DNA of 64,000 nucleotides from Rhodococcus sp. NBC_00297 (lineage in GTDB: Bacteria > Actinomycetota > Actinomycetes > Mycobacteriales > Mycobacteriaceae). The position numbers and the translations under genes were made by a program. Below, piece by piece: positions 18,812 to 27,712 of this stretch; within the stretch, counting starts at the first letter, position 1; each line of letters begins with the position of its first letter. The stretch is from contig NZ_CP108041.1 of assembly GCF_036173065.1 (NCBI RefSeq), forward strand, positions 434,001-498,000. The letters run 5' to 3'. The notes under the pieces were generated by a model that saw only the letters and a program-made list of their open reading frames with translations, was not told the origin of the DNA and ran no database searches.

Positions 18812-19630
18812 TCAGTTGGCCTGAGGAGGCTCGGGGGTCGCCTGCGGGGACGACAGGTTCTTCTGCGTGGACACGCCGTCCGCGGAGGGGCCGGCGGTGA
18901 GCGAGTCGCCCGCCATGGAGGCACGGATCTGCTCGAGGCGGCTGTGTCCGGCCATCTGGACGCTCGCCTGCTGGACCTCCATCATGCGGCCCTGCACGGA
19001 GTTCTGAGCGAGCTCGGCGGAGCCGAGCGCGTTGGCGTAGCGGCGCTCGATCTTGTCCCGGACGGCGTCGAGGCTGGGCGTGTTGCCCGGTGCGGACAGC
19101 GTGGAGTCCATCGAGCGGAGCGACTCGCTGACGCGCTCCTGCATCTTGGCCTGCTCGAGCTGGCTGAGCAGCTTGGTGCGCTCGGCGACCTTGGCCTGCA
19201 GCGTCATGGCGTTCTGCTCGACGGCCTTCTTGGCCTGGGTGGCGGCCTGGAGCGCCTGGTCGTGCAGAACCTTGAGGTCCTCGACGCTCTGCTCGGCGGT
19301 GACCAGCTGGGCCGCGAACGCCTCGGCGGCATTGGTGTACTGGGTGGCCTTCTCGACGTCGGCAGCCGCATTGGCCTGGTCGGCGAGGGTGACGGCCTGG
19401 CGCGCATTGGCGTTCAGCTTCTCCACCTCGTCGAGCTGGCGGCTGAGCTTCATCTCGAGCTGGCGCTGGTTACCGATGACCGACGCGGCCTGCTGCGAGA
19501 GCGCCTGGTGCTGACGCTGAGCGTCCTCGATGGCCTGCTGGATCTGGACCTGCGGATCCGCCTTCTCGTCGATCTTGGAGTTGAACAGAGCCATCAGATA
19601 CTTCCAGCCCTTGACGAAAGGATTGGCCAT
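18812..19630 (-). CDS. pspA: PspA/IM30 family envelope-stress protein
   Basis: A 272-residue coiled-coil protein of the PspA/Vipp1 family (mycobacterial Rv2744c, the 35-kDa antigen). It starts with the amphipathic membrane-binding helix ([18 protein letters not shown]), followed by long heptad coils from about residue 25 to 220 and a disordered tail rich in Ser, Pro and Gln. It forms oligomers that stabilise damaged membrane. The ribosome binding site AGGAAG precedes the ATG. A near-perfect 19-bp palindrome lies 73-91 bp upstream. Confidence 0.93.
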   Translation of the reverse strand: MANPFVKGWKYLMALFNSKIDEKADPQVQIQQAIEDAQRQHQALSQQAASVIGNQRQLEMKLSRQLDEVEKLNANARQAVTLADQANAAADVEKATQYTNAAEAFAAQLVTAEQSVEDLKVLHDQALQAATQAKKAVEQNAMTLQAKVAERTKLLSQLEQAKMQERVSESLRSMDSTLSAPGNTPSLDAVRDKIERRYANALGSAELAQNSVQGRMMEVQQASVQMAGHSRLEQIRASMAGDSLTAGPSADGVSTQKNLSSPQATPEPPQAN

Positions 19631-19702
19631 CGGTTCTTCCTGCCTCCATGTGATCCGCCGCGTACGCGACCCGGCTGGCGACCGTCACCGCCGGTGATGC
19701 TG

Positions 19703-19721
19703 CGCGTGTCCGGGACACGCG
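19703..19721. promoter_or_regulatory. 19-bp palindrome upstream of pspA
   Basis: CGCGTGTCC-G-GGACACGCG: two perfect 9-bp inverted arms around a single central base, in the 161-bp gap between clgR and pspA. It may be an operator or an mRNA hairpin at the start of the pspA transcript. A related half-site (CGCGTGT at 20264) occurs upstream of clgR. The cognate protein is unknown. Confidence 0.6.
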
Positions 19722-19791
19722 GTCTGTCTGTGATCGGTACCCGCCATGATCCCATGTCGAACCACGAATGGTCGGAAACGGGACGCGAAGA

Positions 19792-20142
19792 TCAGGCAGC
19801 GGCGAGTGCTCGCGCGGTCGGGGCCGGGATGACCACGCGCGTCTCGTCCGAGATGTGGGCCGCACCGCGCTCGGCGGGAACACCCGTCGACGCGGCCGCA
19901 CTCGCCATCGTGTCCGTGAGCGATTCGCTCACATCGAACAGAACGTCCGACAGTGGGACGTCGAGGGCATCGCAGATGGCGTTGAGCAGTTCGCTCGACG
20001 CCTCCTTGCGGCCACGCTCGACCTCCGAGAGATACCCGAGGCTGACGCGCGCCGTGTTGGAGACCTCGCGCAACGTGCGGCTCTGAGCGACCCGTGTGCG
20101 GCGAAGACTGTCGCCCAATGCCTCACGCAAGAGCAGCGCCAT
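19792..20142 (-). CDS. clgR: XRE-family stress regulator ClgR
   Basis: A 116-residue regulator with an N-terminal Cro/CI helix-turn-helix ([28 protein letters not shown]), the ClgR form that activates clp protease and psp genes in actinobacteria. The C-terminus ends ARALAAA, resembling the SsrA tag end (ALAA), in line with known ClpP-dependent turnover of ClgR. A strong AAGGAGG site precedes the ATG. A probable ECF-sigma promoter is at 20233-20259. Confidence 0.92.
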   Translation of the reverse strand: MALLLREALGDSLRRTRVAQSRTLREVSNTARVSLGYLSEVERGRKEASSELLNAICDALDVPLSDVLFDVSESLTDTMASAAASTGVPAERGAAHISDETRVVIPAPTARALAAA

Positions 20143-20232
20143 GTGGCCCCTCCTTCATCGTGTTCGAACTACGTCGTGGTCGACCGCGGGAACGCCTGTC
20201 GGTGCACCGTCGCTCGACCCTCGTCCACCTAC

Positions 20233-20259
20233 AACGCCGGAACGGTCCGATCGGTTCCC
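20233..20259 (-). promoter_or_regulatory. Candidate ECF-sigma (SigE/SigH-like) promoter of clgR
   Basis: On the minus strand GGGAACC, 16 bp, then CGTT matches the actinobacterial ECF consensus (GGAAC-N16-CGTT). It lies about 90 bp before the clgR ATG. In mycobacteria clgR is SigE-dependent, which agrees. Confidence 0.55.
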
Positions 20260-20343
20260 GCGACGCGTGTGGACACCCGTCGGAACGGGTGAGAGAACCC
20301 TAACCCCCGCCCGCGATCCGCACGCGGCGGAGCACCGGACGGC

Positions 20344-20994
20344 TCATCGCCCGTCGTGTGGTGTCCGGACCCGCGGCCGCACTGCCTGCACCACGTAGTC
20401 GAGGCCTGTGATCACGGTCAGCGCCACGGCCACGATCATCAGCACCATCGCTGCTGGGATCACAGCGTCGGGAAGCGGCAGAACGTAGACCCCGATGGCC
20501 ACGCTCTGGACGAGGGTCTTGAGCTTGCCGCCGCGTCCCGCGGGGATGACACCGTGCCGCAGGACGGCGAACCGCAGGAGCGTGATGCCTATCTCGCGGG
20601 CACCGATGACGAGGGTGATCCACCAGGGCAGGTCCCCCAGCATGGACAGTCCGACCAGGGCCGCCCCGATCAGTGCCTTGTCGGCGATGGGGTCCGCCAT
20701 CTTGCCGAACTCCGTCACGAGCCCGTGCTTGCGCGCCAGTTGGCCGTCGATGCGATCGGTGATCGCCGCGACGACGAAGATCCCGAAGGCCGCGAGCCGC
20801 CACCCGGTCTCCTGGCCACCGTCCGCGAACAGAGCCCACAGGAACACCGGGACCAGCGCGATCCGCAGGACGGTCAGGACGTTGGCGATGTTGAGCAGTG
20901 GAGCCGGAGTGAGCGGGCCCGAGCCGACGACGGCGTCCGGCGTCGGCGCGGACGCGTCACCGGGGCCACGACCGACGTCGTACTGAGCGCTCAC
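20344..20994 (-). CDS. pgsA: CDP-diacylglycerol--glycerol-3-phosphate 3-phosphatidyltransferase
   Basis: Makes phosphatidylglycerol phosphate from CDP-diacylglycerol. The 216-residue protein has the CDP-alcohol phosphotransferase signature spread over DRIDGQLARKHGLVTEFGKMADPIADK, where the Asp-Gly, Ala-Arg, Gly and two later Asp residues are at the catalytic spacing. About five membrane helices are present (for example VLTVLRIALVPVFLWALF and VLMIVAVALTVITGL), after a 30-residue cytoplasmic N-terminus. Position upstream of clgR matches pgsA3 of M. tuberculosis. Confidence 0.92.
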   Translation of the reverse strand: MSAQYDVGRGPGDASAPTPDAVVGSGPLTPAPLLNIANVLTVLRIALVPVFLWALFADGGQETGWRLAAFGIFVVAAITDRIDGQLARKHGLVTEFGKMADPIADKALIGAALVGLSMLGDLPWWITLVIGAREIGITLLRFAVLRHGVIPAGRGGKLKTLVQSVAIGVYVLPLPDAVIPAAMVLMIVAVALTVITGLDYVVQAVRPRVRTPHDGR

Positions 20995-21068
20995 GTCGCC
21001 GAGCCCGCTCTCGGGACGTGACGTGAGTTACCGGCGCGGGACACACGGTCACAATATCGGTACGCCCG

Positions 21069-21665
21069 ATGACTACTGTTCACCCCATGACTTCCGACCT
21101 TGATCCGGAGACGGACTCCCGGGCGGCGCAGGATCGCGCAGACGTCCGGACCGCGTCCGGGTCCACCACCGAGCGCGTGCGCCTGCGCCGTGCCCGCACC
21201 TCCGACATCCCGGAGATCAAGCGACTCATCGACATCTACGCGGGCCGGATCCTGCTCGAGAAGAATCTCGTGACCCTCTACGAGGCGGTCCAGGAGTTCT
21301 GGGTCGCCGAGGTCGACGGTGTCGTCGCCGGCTGCGGCGCGCTGCACGTGCTGTGGGCGGATCTCGGCGAGATCCGCACGGTCGCCGTCGATCCGTCGGT
21401 CAAGGGCCACGGCGTGGGCCACCTCATCGTGTCCCGGTTGATCGACGTCGCCCGCGAACTGCAGCTCTCCCGCATCTTCGTGCTCACCTTCGAGGTGCCG
21501 TTCTTCGCCCGCCACGGGTTCTCCGAGATCGACGGGACCCCGGTCACCGCCGAGGTCTACGCGGAGATGTGTCGCTCGTACGACACCGGTGTCGCCGAGT
21601 TCCTCGATCTCAGCTACGTCAAGCCGAACACTCTCGGCAACACCCGCATGCTGCTCACGCTCTAG
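21069..21665 (+). CDS. argA: Amino-acid N-acetyltransferase (ArgA-type N-acetylglutamate synthase)
   Basis: A stand-alone GNAT enzyme like Rv2747, which acetylates glutamate to start arginine synthesis. The acetyl-CoA loop is VDPSVKGHGVGHLIVSRLID and the fold core reads VRLRRARTSDIPEIKRLID near residue 36. The 30-residue N-terminal part is disordered. Two starts are possible: ATG at 21069 (CAATAT -10-like sequence 11 bp upstream, perhaps a near-leaderless mRNA) or ATG at 21087. It diverges from pgsA across only 74 bp. Confidence 0.87.
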   Translation: MTTVHPMTSDLDPETDSRAAQDRADVRTASGSTTERVRLRRARTSDIPEIKRLIDIYAGRILLEKNLVTLYEAVQEFWVAEVDGVVAGCGALHVLWADLGEIRTVAVDPSVKGHGVGHLIVSRLIDVARELQLSRIFVLTFEVPFFARHGFSEIDGTPVTAEVYAEMCRSYDTGVAEFLDLSYVKPNTLGNTRMLLTL

Positions 21666-21702
21666 ATCACCCACCACCCGCTCACACCGCAGGAGAACAT
21701 CG

Positions 21703-21987
21703 ATGGCCCATTTCCTCGTCAACTACACGTACTCGTCGGCCACCGCCGAGGGACGCGACCGCGTCCGCGCCGAGCACCGCGACTGGCTGCGGGATCTCCT
21801 CGCTCGCGACATCGTGGTGGTGGCGGGGCCGTACGCGGACGACAGCGGCGCCACCATCATCGTCAAGGGTGAGAGTGCGGACCAGGTGGGAACGCTGTTC
21901 GCCGAGGACCCGTTCGCGGTGGAGAAGCTCGTCGACGCCGTGGCGATCCAGGAGTGGAAGCCGGTGATGGGCGTCCTCGCGGAGTGA
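21703..21987 (+). CDS. YciI family protein
   Basis: A 94-residue protein with the ferredoxin-like YciI fold (MAHFLVNYTY, RAEHRDWLRDLLARDIVVVAGPY). The conserved His (RAEHRDWL) and the Asp (GPYADD) match the putative active-site pair of the family, which includes dehydrochlorinase-like enzymes. A good ribosome binding site (AGGAGA) precedes the ATG. It follows argA by 37 bp on the same strand, and a strong terminator comes after. Confidence 0.85.
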   Translation: MAHFLVNYTYSSATAEGRDRVRAEHRDWLRDLLARDIVVVAGPYADDSGATIIVKGESADQVGTLFAEDPFAVEKLVDAVAIQEWKPVMGVLAE

Positions 21988-22015
21988 CCCGCCCTCCGGC
22001 ACCCGCCGGACACAC

Positions 22016-22049
22016 GAACAGCCCGGCACCTCTCGGTGCCGGGCTGTTC
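22016..22049. terminator. Bidirectional terminator between yciI-like gene and terC
   Basis: A perfect 15-bp stem (22016-22030 with 22035-22049) with a TCTC loop lies between two convergent stop codons (21987 and 22064). Confidence 0.85.
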
Positions 22050-22063
22050 TCGTGCGGGACGGA

Positions 22064-23152
22064 TCAGCGCGAGTCGCGCTCGGTGTCCGTGACGCCGGTC
22101 GACGTGGTACCGGTCGAGGCGGCCGTGGTGTCGTCGCCGAGGACCGGGCTTCCGGTCTCGCCGTCCTTCACCGCGGGCTTCGCGTCGCCGCGGGTCTTGA
22201 GCAGGCTGGCCACGGTGGTGACGATCAGGATGCCCATGATGACACTGAGCGACACTCCGGTGCTGATCTCGGGGACCGACAGGTTCTCGCCGCCGTTGAT
22301 GAAGCCGAGCTCGTTCTCGTGGAGCGCGTGGAGGACGAGCTTGACGCCGATGAACGCCAGTACCAGGGACAGGCCGTAGGACAGGTAGACCAGGCGGTCG
22401 AGCAGTCCGCCGATCAGGAAGTACAACTGGCGCAGACCCATGAGGGCGAACGCGTTGGCCGTGAAGACGATGTACGGCTCGGTGGTGAGACCGTAGATCG
22501 CCGGGATCGAGTCCAACGCGAACAGGATGTCGGTGAAACCGATGACGACCAGGGCCAGCAGCATCGGGGTGACCACGCGCTTGCCGTCGATCTTCACCGT
22601 CAGACGATCACCGTGGTACTCGTCCGTGGTGGGGAGGATCTTCTTGGCGAACTTCATGATCTTGGTGTCCTGCTGGACCTCGTTCTCCTCCTCTTCCCCG
22701 GCCTCCTTGATGAGCTTGTAGGCCGTGTAGATGAGGAACGCACCGAAGAGGTAGAAGACCCAGCTGAAGTTGTTGATGGCCGCGGCACCGAGGGCGATGA
22801 AGCCACCGCGCATCACGAGCGCCATCACGATGCCGATGAGCAGCACCTTCTGCTGGTACTGACGCGGTACGGCGAACGTCGTCATGATGATGAGGAAGAC
22901 GAACAGGTTGTCGACGCTGAGCGCCTTCTCGGTGACGTACCCGGCGAAGTACTCACCGCCGTAGGTCGCGCCGTACTGCCAGAACACGATTCCGCCGAAG
23001 ATGATGGCGATCGTGATGTAGACGACGGACCACGTCGCCGATTCCTTGAAGGTCGGCTCGTGGGGGGTCTTCACGTGAGCGAAGAAGTCGAAGACGAAGA
23101 GTCCCAGGATCACCACGATGGTGACGATCCAGACTGTGGACGAGACATTCAT
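22064..23152 (-). CDS. TerC family (Alx/MneP-like) membrane protein
   Basis: A 362-residue membrane protein with about nine helices. Key acidic segments in the membrane are SVDNLFVFLIIM and FTDILFALDSIPA, the two conserved D-containing motifs of the TerC family. Members of this family export manganese (Alx, MneP) or are linked to tellurite resistance. A central cytoplasmic loop (KEAGEEEENEVQQ) and a charged tail are present. The ATG at 23152 has a GGAGGT ribosome binding site. It is preceded by a yybP-ykoY riboswitch, which strongly favours a manganese role. Confidence 0.92.
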   Translation of the reverse strand: MNVSSTVWIVTIVVILGLFVFDFFAHVKTPHEPTFKESATWSVVYITIAIIFGGIVFWQYGATYGGEYFAGYVTEKALSVDNLFVFLIIMTTFAVPRQYQQKVLLIGIVMALVMRGGFIALGAAAINNFSWVFYLFGAFLIYTAYKLIKEAGEEEENEVQQDTKIMKFAKKILPTTDEYHGDRLTVKIDGKRVVTPMLLALVVIGFTDILFALDSIPAIYGLTTEPYIVFTANAFALMGLRQLYFLIGGLLDRLVYLSYGLSLVLAFIGVKLVLHALHENELGFINGGENLSVPEISTGVSLSVIMGILIVTTVASLLKTRGDAKPAVKDGETGSPVLGDDTTAASTGTTSTGVTDTERDSR

Positions 23153-23162
23153 GTGAGCAACT

Positions 23163-23314
23163 ACCTCCGGTAGTCCATGGGTGGGCTCCGGAGGTCTCTC
23201 CCACAGAACCAGTGATGATGTCTCGTGTGACCACTGTGTCTGCCGATGACCCGGATCGAGGCAGGGCTCGATCGTGCTGACGGGTCCTTCGCAAGCTGGG
23301 GATACTCCCCTCCT
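23163..23314 (-). ncRNA. yybP-ykoY manganese riboswitch with SD-sequestering helix
   Basis: The terC leader holds the yybP-ykoY landmarks in order on the minus strand: GGAGGGGAGTA at the 5' end, a GACCCG/CGGGTC stem enclosing TCAGCACG and a GATCGAG/CTCGATC hairpin, a second CACAG/CTGTG hairpin, then GAGAGACCTCC, whose CCTCC closes P1 with the first GGAGG. The P1 3' strand plus its flank (positions 23188-23195) is also perfectly complementary over 8 bp to the terC Shine-Dalgarno region (23163-23170). Thus P1 and SD pairing exclude each other, predicting translation-on with Mn2+. Confidence 0.85.
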
Positions 23315-23369
23315 GAGAACAACCATGCCACAGCCCCGGCCGTATGGAGGCACGCGAAGGGTAATGCAC

Positions 23370-23398
23370 AGGTAAAACTCAGCTAGCGTGAGAGTCAA
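23370..23398 (-). promoter_or_regulatory. Candidate sigma-A promoter of terC
   Basis: On the minus strand TTGACT, a 17-bp spacer, then TTACCT, about 55 bp upstream of the riboswitch 5' end. It lies between the ftsK stop and the riboswitch. Confidence 0.5.
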
Positions 23399-23416
23399 TT
23401 CACAACGGGGCCACCG

Positions 23417-26128
23417 TCACTCGTCCGGATTGTCCGACTCTCCCGGATCCCCGCCCTTGATCGACCACAGCAGCCCGTCCAACTCGTCGGGCTTGACCAG
23501 GACGTCGCGGGCCTTCGATCCCTCGCTCGGGCCGACCACGCCGCGCGTCTCCATCAGATCCATGAGCCTGCCGGCCTTGGCGAAGCCGACGCGCAACTTG
23601 CGCTGCAGCATGGACGTCGAGCCGAACTGACTCGTCACGACGAGTTCGACGGCTTGGAGCAGCACGTCGAGATCGTCGCCGATGTCGGCGTCGACGTCCT
23701 TCTTCTCCGCGGCCTTCTGCGCGGTGACGCCCTCCTGGTACTCCGGCTCCGCCTGGTTCTTGGCGAAGTCGACGACCGCGGTGATCTCCTCGTCGGTAAT
23801 GAAGGCACCCTGCAGACGGGTGGGCTTGCCCGCGCCCATCGGCAGGAACAGGGCGTCGCCCATACCGATGAGCTTCTCCGCACCCTGCTGATCCAGGATG
23901 ACGCGGGAGTCGGTCAGCGACGACGTGGCGAACGCGAGCCTGGACGGGACGTTGGTCTTGATCAGGCCCGTGACGACGTCGACGGACGGGCGCTGGGTCG
24001 CGAGCACGAGGTGGATGCCGGCCGCGCGCGCCTTCTGCGTGATGCGGACGATCGCCTCCTCCACGTCCCGCGGCGCGGTCATCATCAGGTCCGCGAGCTC
24101 GTCGACGATCGCGAGGATGTACGGGTAGGGCTTGTAGACGCGCTCGCTGCCGAGCGGTGCGGTGATCTCGCCCGACTTCACCTTCTTGTTGAAGTCGTCG
24201 ACGTGGCGCACCCTGTTTGCCTGCATGTCCTGGTAGCGCTGCTCCATCTCCTCGACCAGCCAGGCGAGGGCCGCGGCAGCCTTCTTCGGCTGCGTGATGA
24301 TCGGCGTGATGAGGTGCGGGATCCCCTCGTACGGGGTCAGCTCGACCATCTTGGGGTCGATGAGGATCATCCGGACCTCCTCCGGCGTCGCCCGCGCGAG
24401 CAACGACACCAGCATGGAGTTGACGAAGCTCGACTTGCCCGAGCCGGTGGAGCCCGCCACCAGGAGGTGCGGCATCTTCGCGAGGTTGGCGCTGACGAAG
24501 TCGCCCTCGATGTCCTTGCCGAGGCCGATGACCAGAGGATGGTGATCCTTGCGGGTCGAGGGCGCCGTCAGCACGTCGGCCAGGCGGACCATCTCGCGGT
24601 CGGAGTTGGGCACCTCGATGCCCACCGCCGACTTGCCGGGGATGGGGGCCAGCAGACGCACGTTGTCGGTGGCCACCGCGTACGCGATGTTGCGGGCGAG
24701 CGCCGTGATCTTCTCGACCTTGACGCCCGGTCCGAGCTCGACCTCGTAGCGCGTGACCGTCGGTCCGCGGGTGAAGCCGGTGACGGCGGCGTCGATCTTG
24801 AACTGCTCGAGGACCTCGGAGATCGCCTCGATCATCGCGTCGTTCGCCTGGCTGCGCGTCTTCGGCGGATCGCCGTCGATCAGCAGGGACAGCGAGGGCA
24901 GGACGTAGTCGCCGTCGACGACGCGGTCCACGACGAGTTTGTCGTCCTCCTTCGGCTTCGGCGGAGTCGCCGCGACGACCGGAGTGGGCTTCGGCGTCGG
25001 CTCGACCGCCGGTTCCTTCGCACGCGTGCGGACGGGCGGCGGCACCGGCACGTACTCGGTGGGAGCGTCGTCCACCGGTGCCGACTCCTCCACCGGGTAC
25101 GCGTCGGCCGGCGCGGACGATCGGCGGCGGCGCGACCTCGCCGGCTTCTCGTCGACCGGGTATCCGTCGGCGTCGAACAGGGCCGGGTCGTACTCGTCGT
25201 ACGAGGAGCCGTAGCCCGCGGAGTCGTACCCGTTCGGTGCGAAGTCACCGAGGTGCGACTCCTCCTCCCAGTCCTCGTAGTCGCTGTACTCGTCGCCGCG
25301 GTTCGCCGTACCGAACAGGGTCCGCAGACGCGCGGGGATGTCGCGCACGGTCGTCCCGGTGAGGAGAAGGACGCCGAACAGGACCGCGAGCAGGAGCAGC
25401 GGCACGGCGAGCCAGACGGTGACCCCGCTGCTGAGCGGACCGCCGACGACGAAGCCGACGAAGCCGCCGCCGGACGCACGCCCGGCCAGGTCGTCCGGTG
25501 ATCCGGAACCCAGATGCCAGAGTCCGAGCATCGGCAGGCCGACGAGCAGAGACCCGAGGACGAGCCGGGGGCGGTCGTCGGGAGCGGGTTCGGTCCGCAT
25601 CAGGGCTACGGCGACGCCGATGCCGAGCAGCGGCAGCAGGATGGCCGCGCTGCCGACGACGGCGCGCAGCCCGATCTCGATCCACTCCCCGACCGGGCCA
25701 CCGGCCGAGAACCAGAGACCGGCGGCGACGACCACGCTGACCGCGAGGCACCCGAGGGCGATGCCGTCGCGGCGGTGGCCGTGTTCGATGTCGGCGGCCT
25801 TGCCGACGGTGCGAGTGGTGGCACCGAGTCCGCGCGCGGCGAGGCCCCACCCCTTGCCGATGCCGCGACCCACGGAGTTCAGGGCCGCGCGACCGGGCGA
25901 GATCGTGCGCTTGGGGGCGCTGCGAGGTCGGGCTCCGGACGACGACCGTGCGGTACCGGACGAGCGAGTCGCCGGGGTGCGCCCGGTGGACGACCGGGGG
26001 GCGGTGGGCTTGCGCGGCGTCGTGACCGTCCGCCCGCGTCCGGTGGAGGCACCACTCGTGCCGGTGCCTGCCTTGCTCGATCCGGCCGCGCCGGATCGGG
26101 ACGCGCGCGTACTCGTCTTGCCTGCCAT
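23417..26128 (-). CDS. ftsK: DNA translocase FtsK
   Basis: A 903-residue FtsK/SpoIIIE motor that pumps chromosome ends through the septum. Layout: a basic disordered N-terminus (1-115), four membrane helices (about 130-270), an acidic then Pro-rich linker (275-400), the ATPase with Walker [10 protein letters not shown] and Walker B MILIDPK, and a C-terminal gamma winged helix ([18 protein letters not shown]) that reads KOPS-type sequences. The gene lies next to terC rather than directly after argA, a small change from the mycobacterial order. Confidence 0.96.
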   Translation of the reverse strand: MAGKTSTRASRSGAAGSSKAGTGTSGASTGRGRTVTTPRKPTAPRSSTGRTPATRSSGTARSSSGARPRSAPKRTISPGRAALNSVGRGIGKGWGLAARGLGATTRTVGKAADIEHGHRRDGIALGCLAVSVVVAAGLWFSAGGPVGEWIEIGLRAVVGSAAILLPLLGIGVAVALMRTEPAPDDRPRLVLGSLLVGLPMLGLWHLGSGSPDDLAGRASGGGFVGFVVGGPLSSGVTVWLAVPLLLLAVLFGVLLLTGTTVRDIPARLRTLFGTANRGDEYSDYEDWEEESHLGDFAPNGYDSAGYGSSYDEYDPALFDADGYPVDEKPARSRRRRSSAPADAYPVEESAPVDDAPTEYVPVPPPVRTRAKEPAVEPTPKPTPVVAATPPKPKEDDKLVVDRVVDGDYVLPSLSLLIDGDPPKTRSQANDAMIEAISEVLEQFKIDAAVTGFTRGPTVTRYEVELGPGVKVEKITALARNIAYAVATDNVRLLAPIPGKSAVGIEVPNSDREMVRLADVLTAPSTRKDHHPLVIGLGKDIEGDFVSANLAKMPHLLVAGSTGSGKSSFVNSMLVSLLARATPEEVRMILIDPKMVELTPYEGIPHLITPIITQPKKAAAALAWLVEEMEQRYQDMQANRVRHVDDFNKKVKSGEITAPLGSERVYKPYPYILAIVDELADLMMTAPRDVEEAIVRITQKARAAGIHLVLATQRPSVDVVTGLIKTNVPSRLAFATSSLTDSRVILDQQGAEKLIGMGDALFLPMGAGKPTRLQGAFITDEEITAVVDFAKNQAEPEYQEGVTAQKAAEKKDVDADIGDDLDVLLQAVELVVTSQFGSTSMLQRKLRVGFAKAGRLMDLMETRGVVGPSEGSKARDVLVKPDELDGLLWSIKGGDPGESDNPDE

Positions 26129-26194
26129 ACCCGTCAGGCTAGTCGGTCGACCCCATCCGGACCATCCGCAACACCAGTAACAGCTCGACCGCTG

Positions 26195-26824
26195 TCACAC
26201 ACCGCGGTCGAGGCCCTTCACCGCGGCGACGTCCGCTTGGTCGCCGTCGAACTCCAGCACCACCGCATCGCGGCCGAACGCGTGCAGCACCAGCTCCGAC
26301 GGCTCCCCGCGCAGCGCCACCCGGCGCGAGGCCGACTTCTTCCCGAACGTCCGCCGACGACCGTCCGGGGTCTCCACGTCCACGGCCACGGGGGCTCCCC
26401 TGTAGGCGACACGGCCGAGCAGACCCAGCAGACCCCACAGGGCGGTCTGCATCTCGGCGCTCAGTTCTCGCGGAGTCGGTGCGGATCCGTCGGCCCGCCG
26501 GACGTCCTCGTGGTGGACGAACATCTCCCCGAGGTTGATCTGCGCGTCGAGGAGCTTGTACGGCGACCACACCGGAGGTCCCGTGCGCACGTCGTCGACG
26601 AGACCCACCCACTCCCCCGCGGCGACCGAGTCCTGCACGCGGCGCGTGTACCCCGCCAGCGGCGGTAGGAAGATGCCCGGAGCCGCATCCAGGCGGCGTT
26701 CGCGGATCACCAGATGCGCCGCAAGATCCCGGACGGTCCAGTCACCGCACAGGGTGGGAGCGTCCGGACCGACCTTCGCCATCGTGTCGGCCAGTTCCAG
26801 ACGTTCGTCGTGCGCAAGGCTCAT
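26195..26824 (-). CDS. TIGR03085 family metal-binding protein (DinB/MDMPI-like)
   Basis: A 209-residue protein with the four-helix mycothiol-dependent maleylpyruvate isomerase-like N-terminal domain: CGDWTVRDLAAHLVIRERR supplies a metal-binding His, and GEMFVHHEDVRRA supplies two more. A small alpha-beta C-terminal domain follows (VAVDVETPDGRR to AVVLEFDGDQADV). Many relatives act on mycothiol conjugates, but no substrate is known for this subfamily. It lies 66 bp downstream of nothing on the same strand except ftsK's start side, and diverges from the TauE gene. Confidence 0.82.
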   Translation of the reverse strand: MSLAHDERLELADTMAKVGPDAPTLCGDWTVRDLAAHLVIRERRLDAAPGIFLPPLAGYTRRVQDSVAAGEWVGLVDDVRTGPPVWSPYKLLDAQINLGEMFVHHEDVRRADGSAPTPRELSAEMQTALWGLLGLLGRVAYRGAPVAVDVETPDGRRRTFGKKSASRRVALRGEPSELVLHAFGRDAVVLEFDGDQADVAAVKGLDRGV

Positions 26825-26860
26825 GACACACGAATCTAGCCGTGTCGTACGGTCGCCGGT

Positions 26861-27634
26861 GTGCCCGTCTCCGAAATAGTCCTCGTGCTGCTCGCGGGGT
26901 TCGCCGCCGGTGGCATCAACGCCGTCGTCGGGTCAGGAACGCTCGTCACGTTCCCCACCCTCATCGCCTTCGGTTACCCGCCCGTCACGGCGACCATGAG
27001 CAATGCGATCGGACTGGTGGCAGGCAGCGCCTCCGGCGCATGGGGCTACCGACGCGAACTACGCGGCCAGTGGTCGCGGTTGCGCTGGCAGCTCCCCGGA
27101 TCGCTGCTCGGCGGCGTGCTCGGTGCCTGGCTCCTGCAGCACCTGCCCGAGAAGACCTTCACCGCCGTGGTTCCGGTGCTGCTGATCCTGGCGCTGGTCC
27201 TGGTGGTCACCGGCCCCCGCATCCAGGCCTGGGCCCAGAAGCGCTCCGAGCCGGACACCGCCGCCGGGATCGGCCGCGGACGCTTCGTGCTGCTGGTGAT
27301 CGGGACGTTCGCCGTGGGTGTCTACGGCGGCTACTTCACCGCGGCCCAGGGCATTCTGCTGATGGGCGTCATGGGCGCGTTGCTGCCGGAGAACATCCAG
27401 CGCATGAACGCGGCCAAGAATCTGCTGTCGCTCGTGGTCAACGTCGTGGCGGCGGCATCGTTCATCATCTTCGCCTTCGACCGGATCAGTTGGGCGGCAG
27501 CCGGTCTCATCGCCGTCAGCTCCCTGATCGGCGGCGCGGTGGGAGCACGGTACGGCCGGCGTCTGTCACCGCGGGTGCTGCGTGCCTGCATCGTCCTGCT
27601 GGGCCTCGTCGGTCTGTACAACCTGCTCGCCTAG
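26861..27634 (+). CDS. TauE/SafE family membrane transporter
   Basis: A 257-residue DUF81-type protein with two repeats of four membrane helices. The first repeat has the signature AGGINAVVGSGTLVTFPTL, the second has GGYFTAAQGILLMGVMG. This family exports sulfite, sulfoacetate or related organic anions. The GTG start at 26861 is close to the divergent gene's start (36 bp). No sulfur gene is nearby, so the substrate stays open. A large hairpin follows. Confidence 0.87.
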   Translation: MPVSEIVLVLLAGFAAGGINAVVGSGTLVTFPTLIAFGYPPVTATMSNAIGLVAGSASGAWGYRRELRGQWSRLRWQLPGSLLGGVLGAWLLQHLPEKTFTAVVPVLLILALVLVVTGPRIQAWAQKRSEPDTAAGIGRGRFVLLVIGTFAVGVYGGYFTAAQGILLMGVMGALLPENIQRMNAAKNLLSLVVNVVAAASFIIFAFDRISWAAAGLIAVSSLIGGAVGARYGRRLSPRVLRACIVLLGLVGLYNLLA

Positions 27635-27659
27635 CCGGCCGACGACGGGGCGAGAGACA

Positions 27660-27700
27660 CGACAGGCCGGCGCCGGGGTGTCCCCGGGGCCGGCCTGTCG
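27660..27700. terminator. Long GC-rich bidirectional terminator
   Basis: A 41-nt hairpin: 12 bp outer stem (27660-27671 with 27689-27700), one G-G mismatch, then a 6-bp inner stem and a 3-nt loop. It sits between the convergent stops of the TauE gene and rnj. Confidence 0.85.
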
Positions 27701-27712
27701 AGTGCGACCGTG

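Noticed and set aside
19641-19791. Classical CGC-N5-GCG ClgR box before pspA.
   Set aside because: I scanned the gap on both strands and found no match; only the longer CGCGTGTCC palindrome is present.
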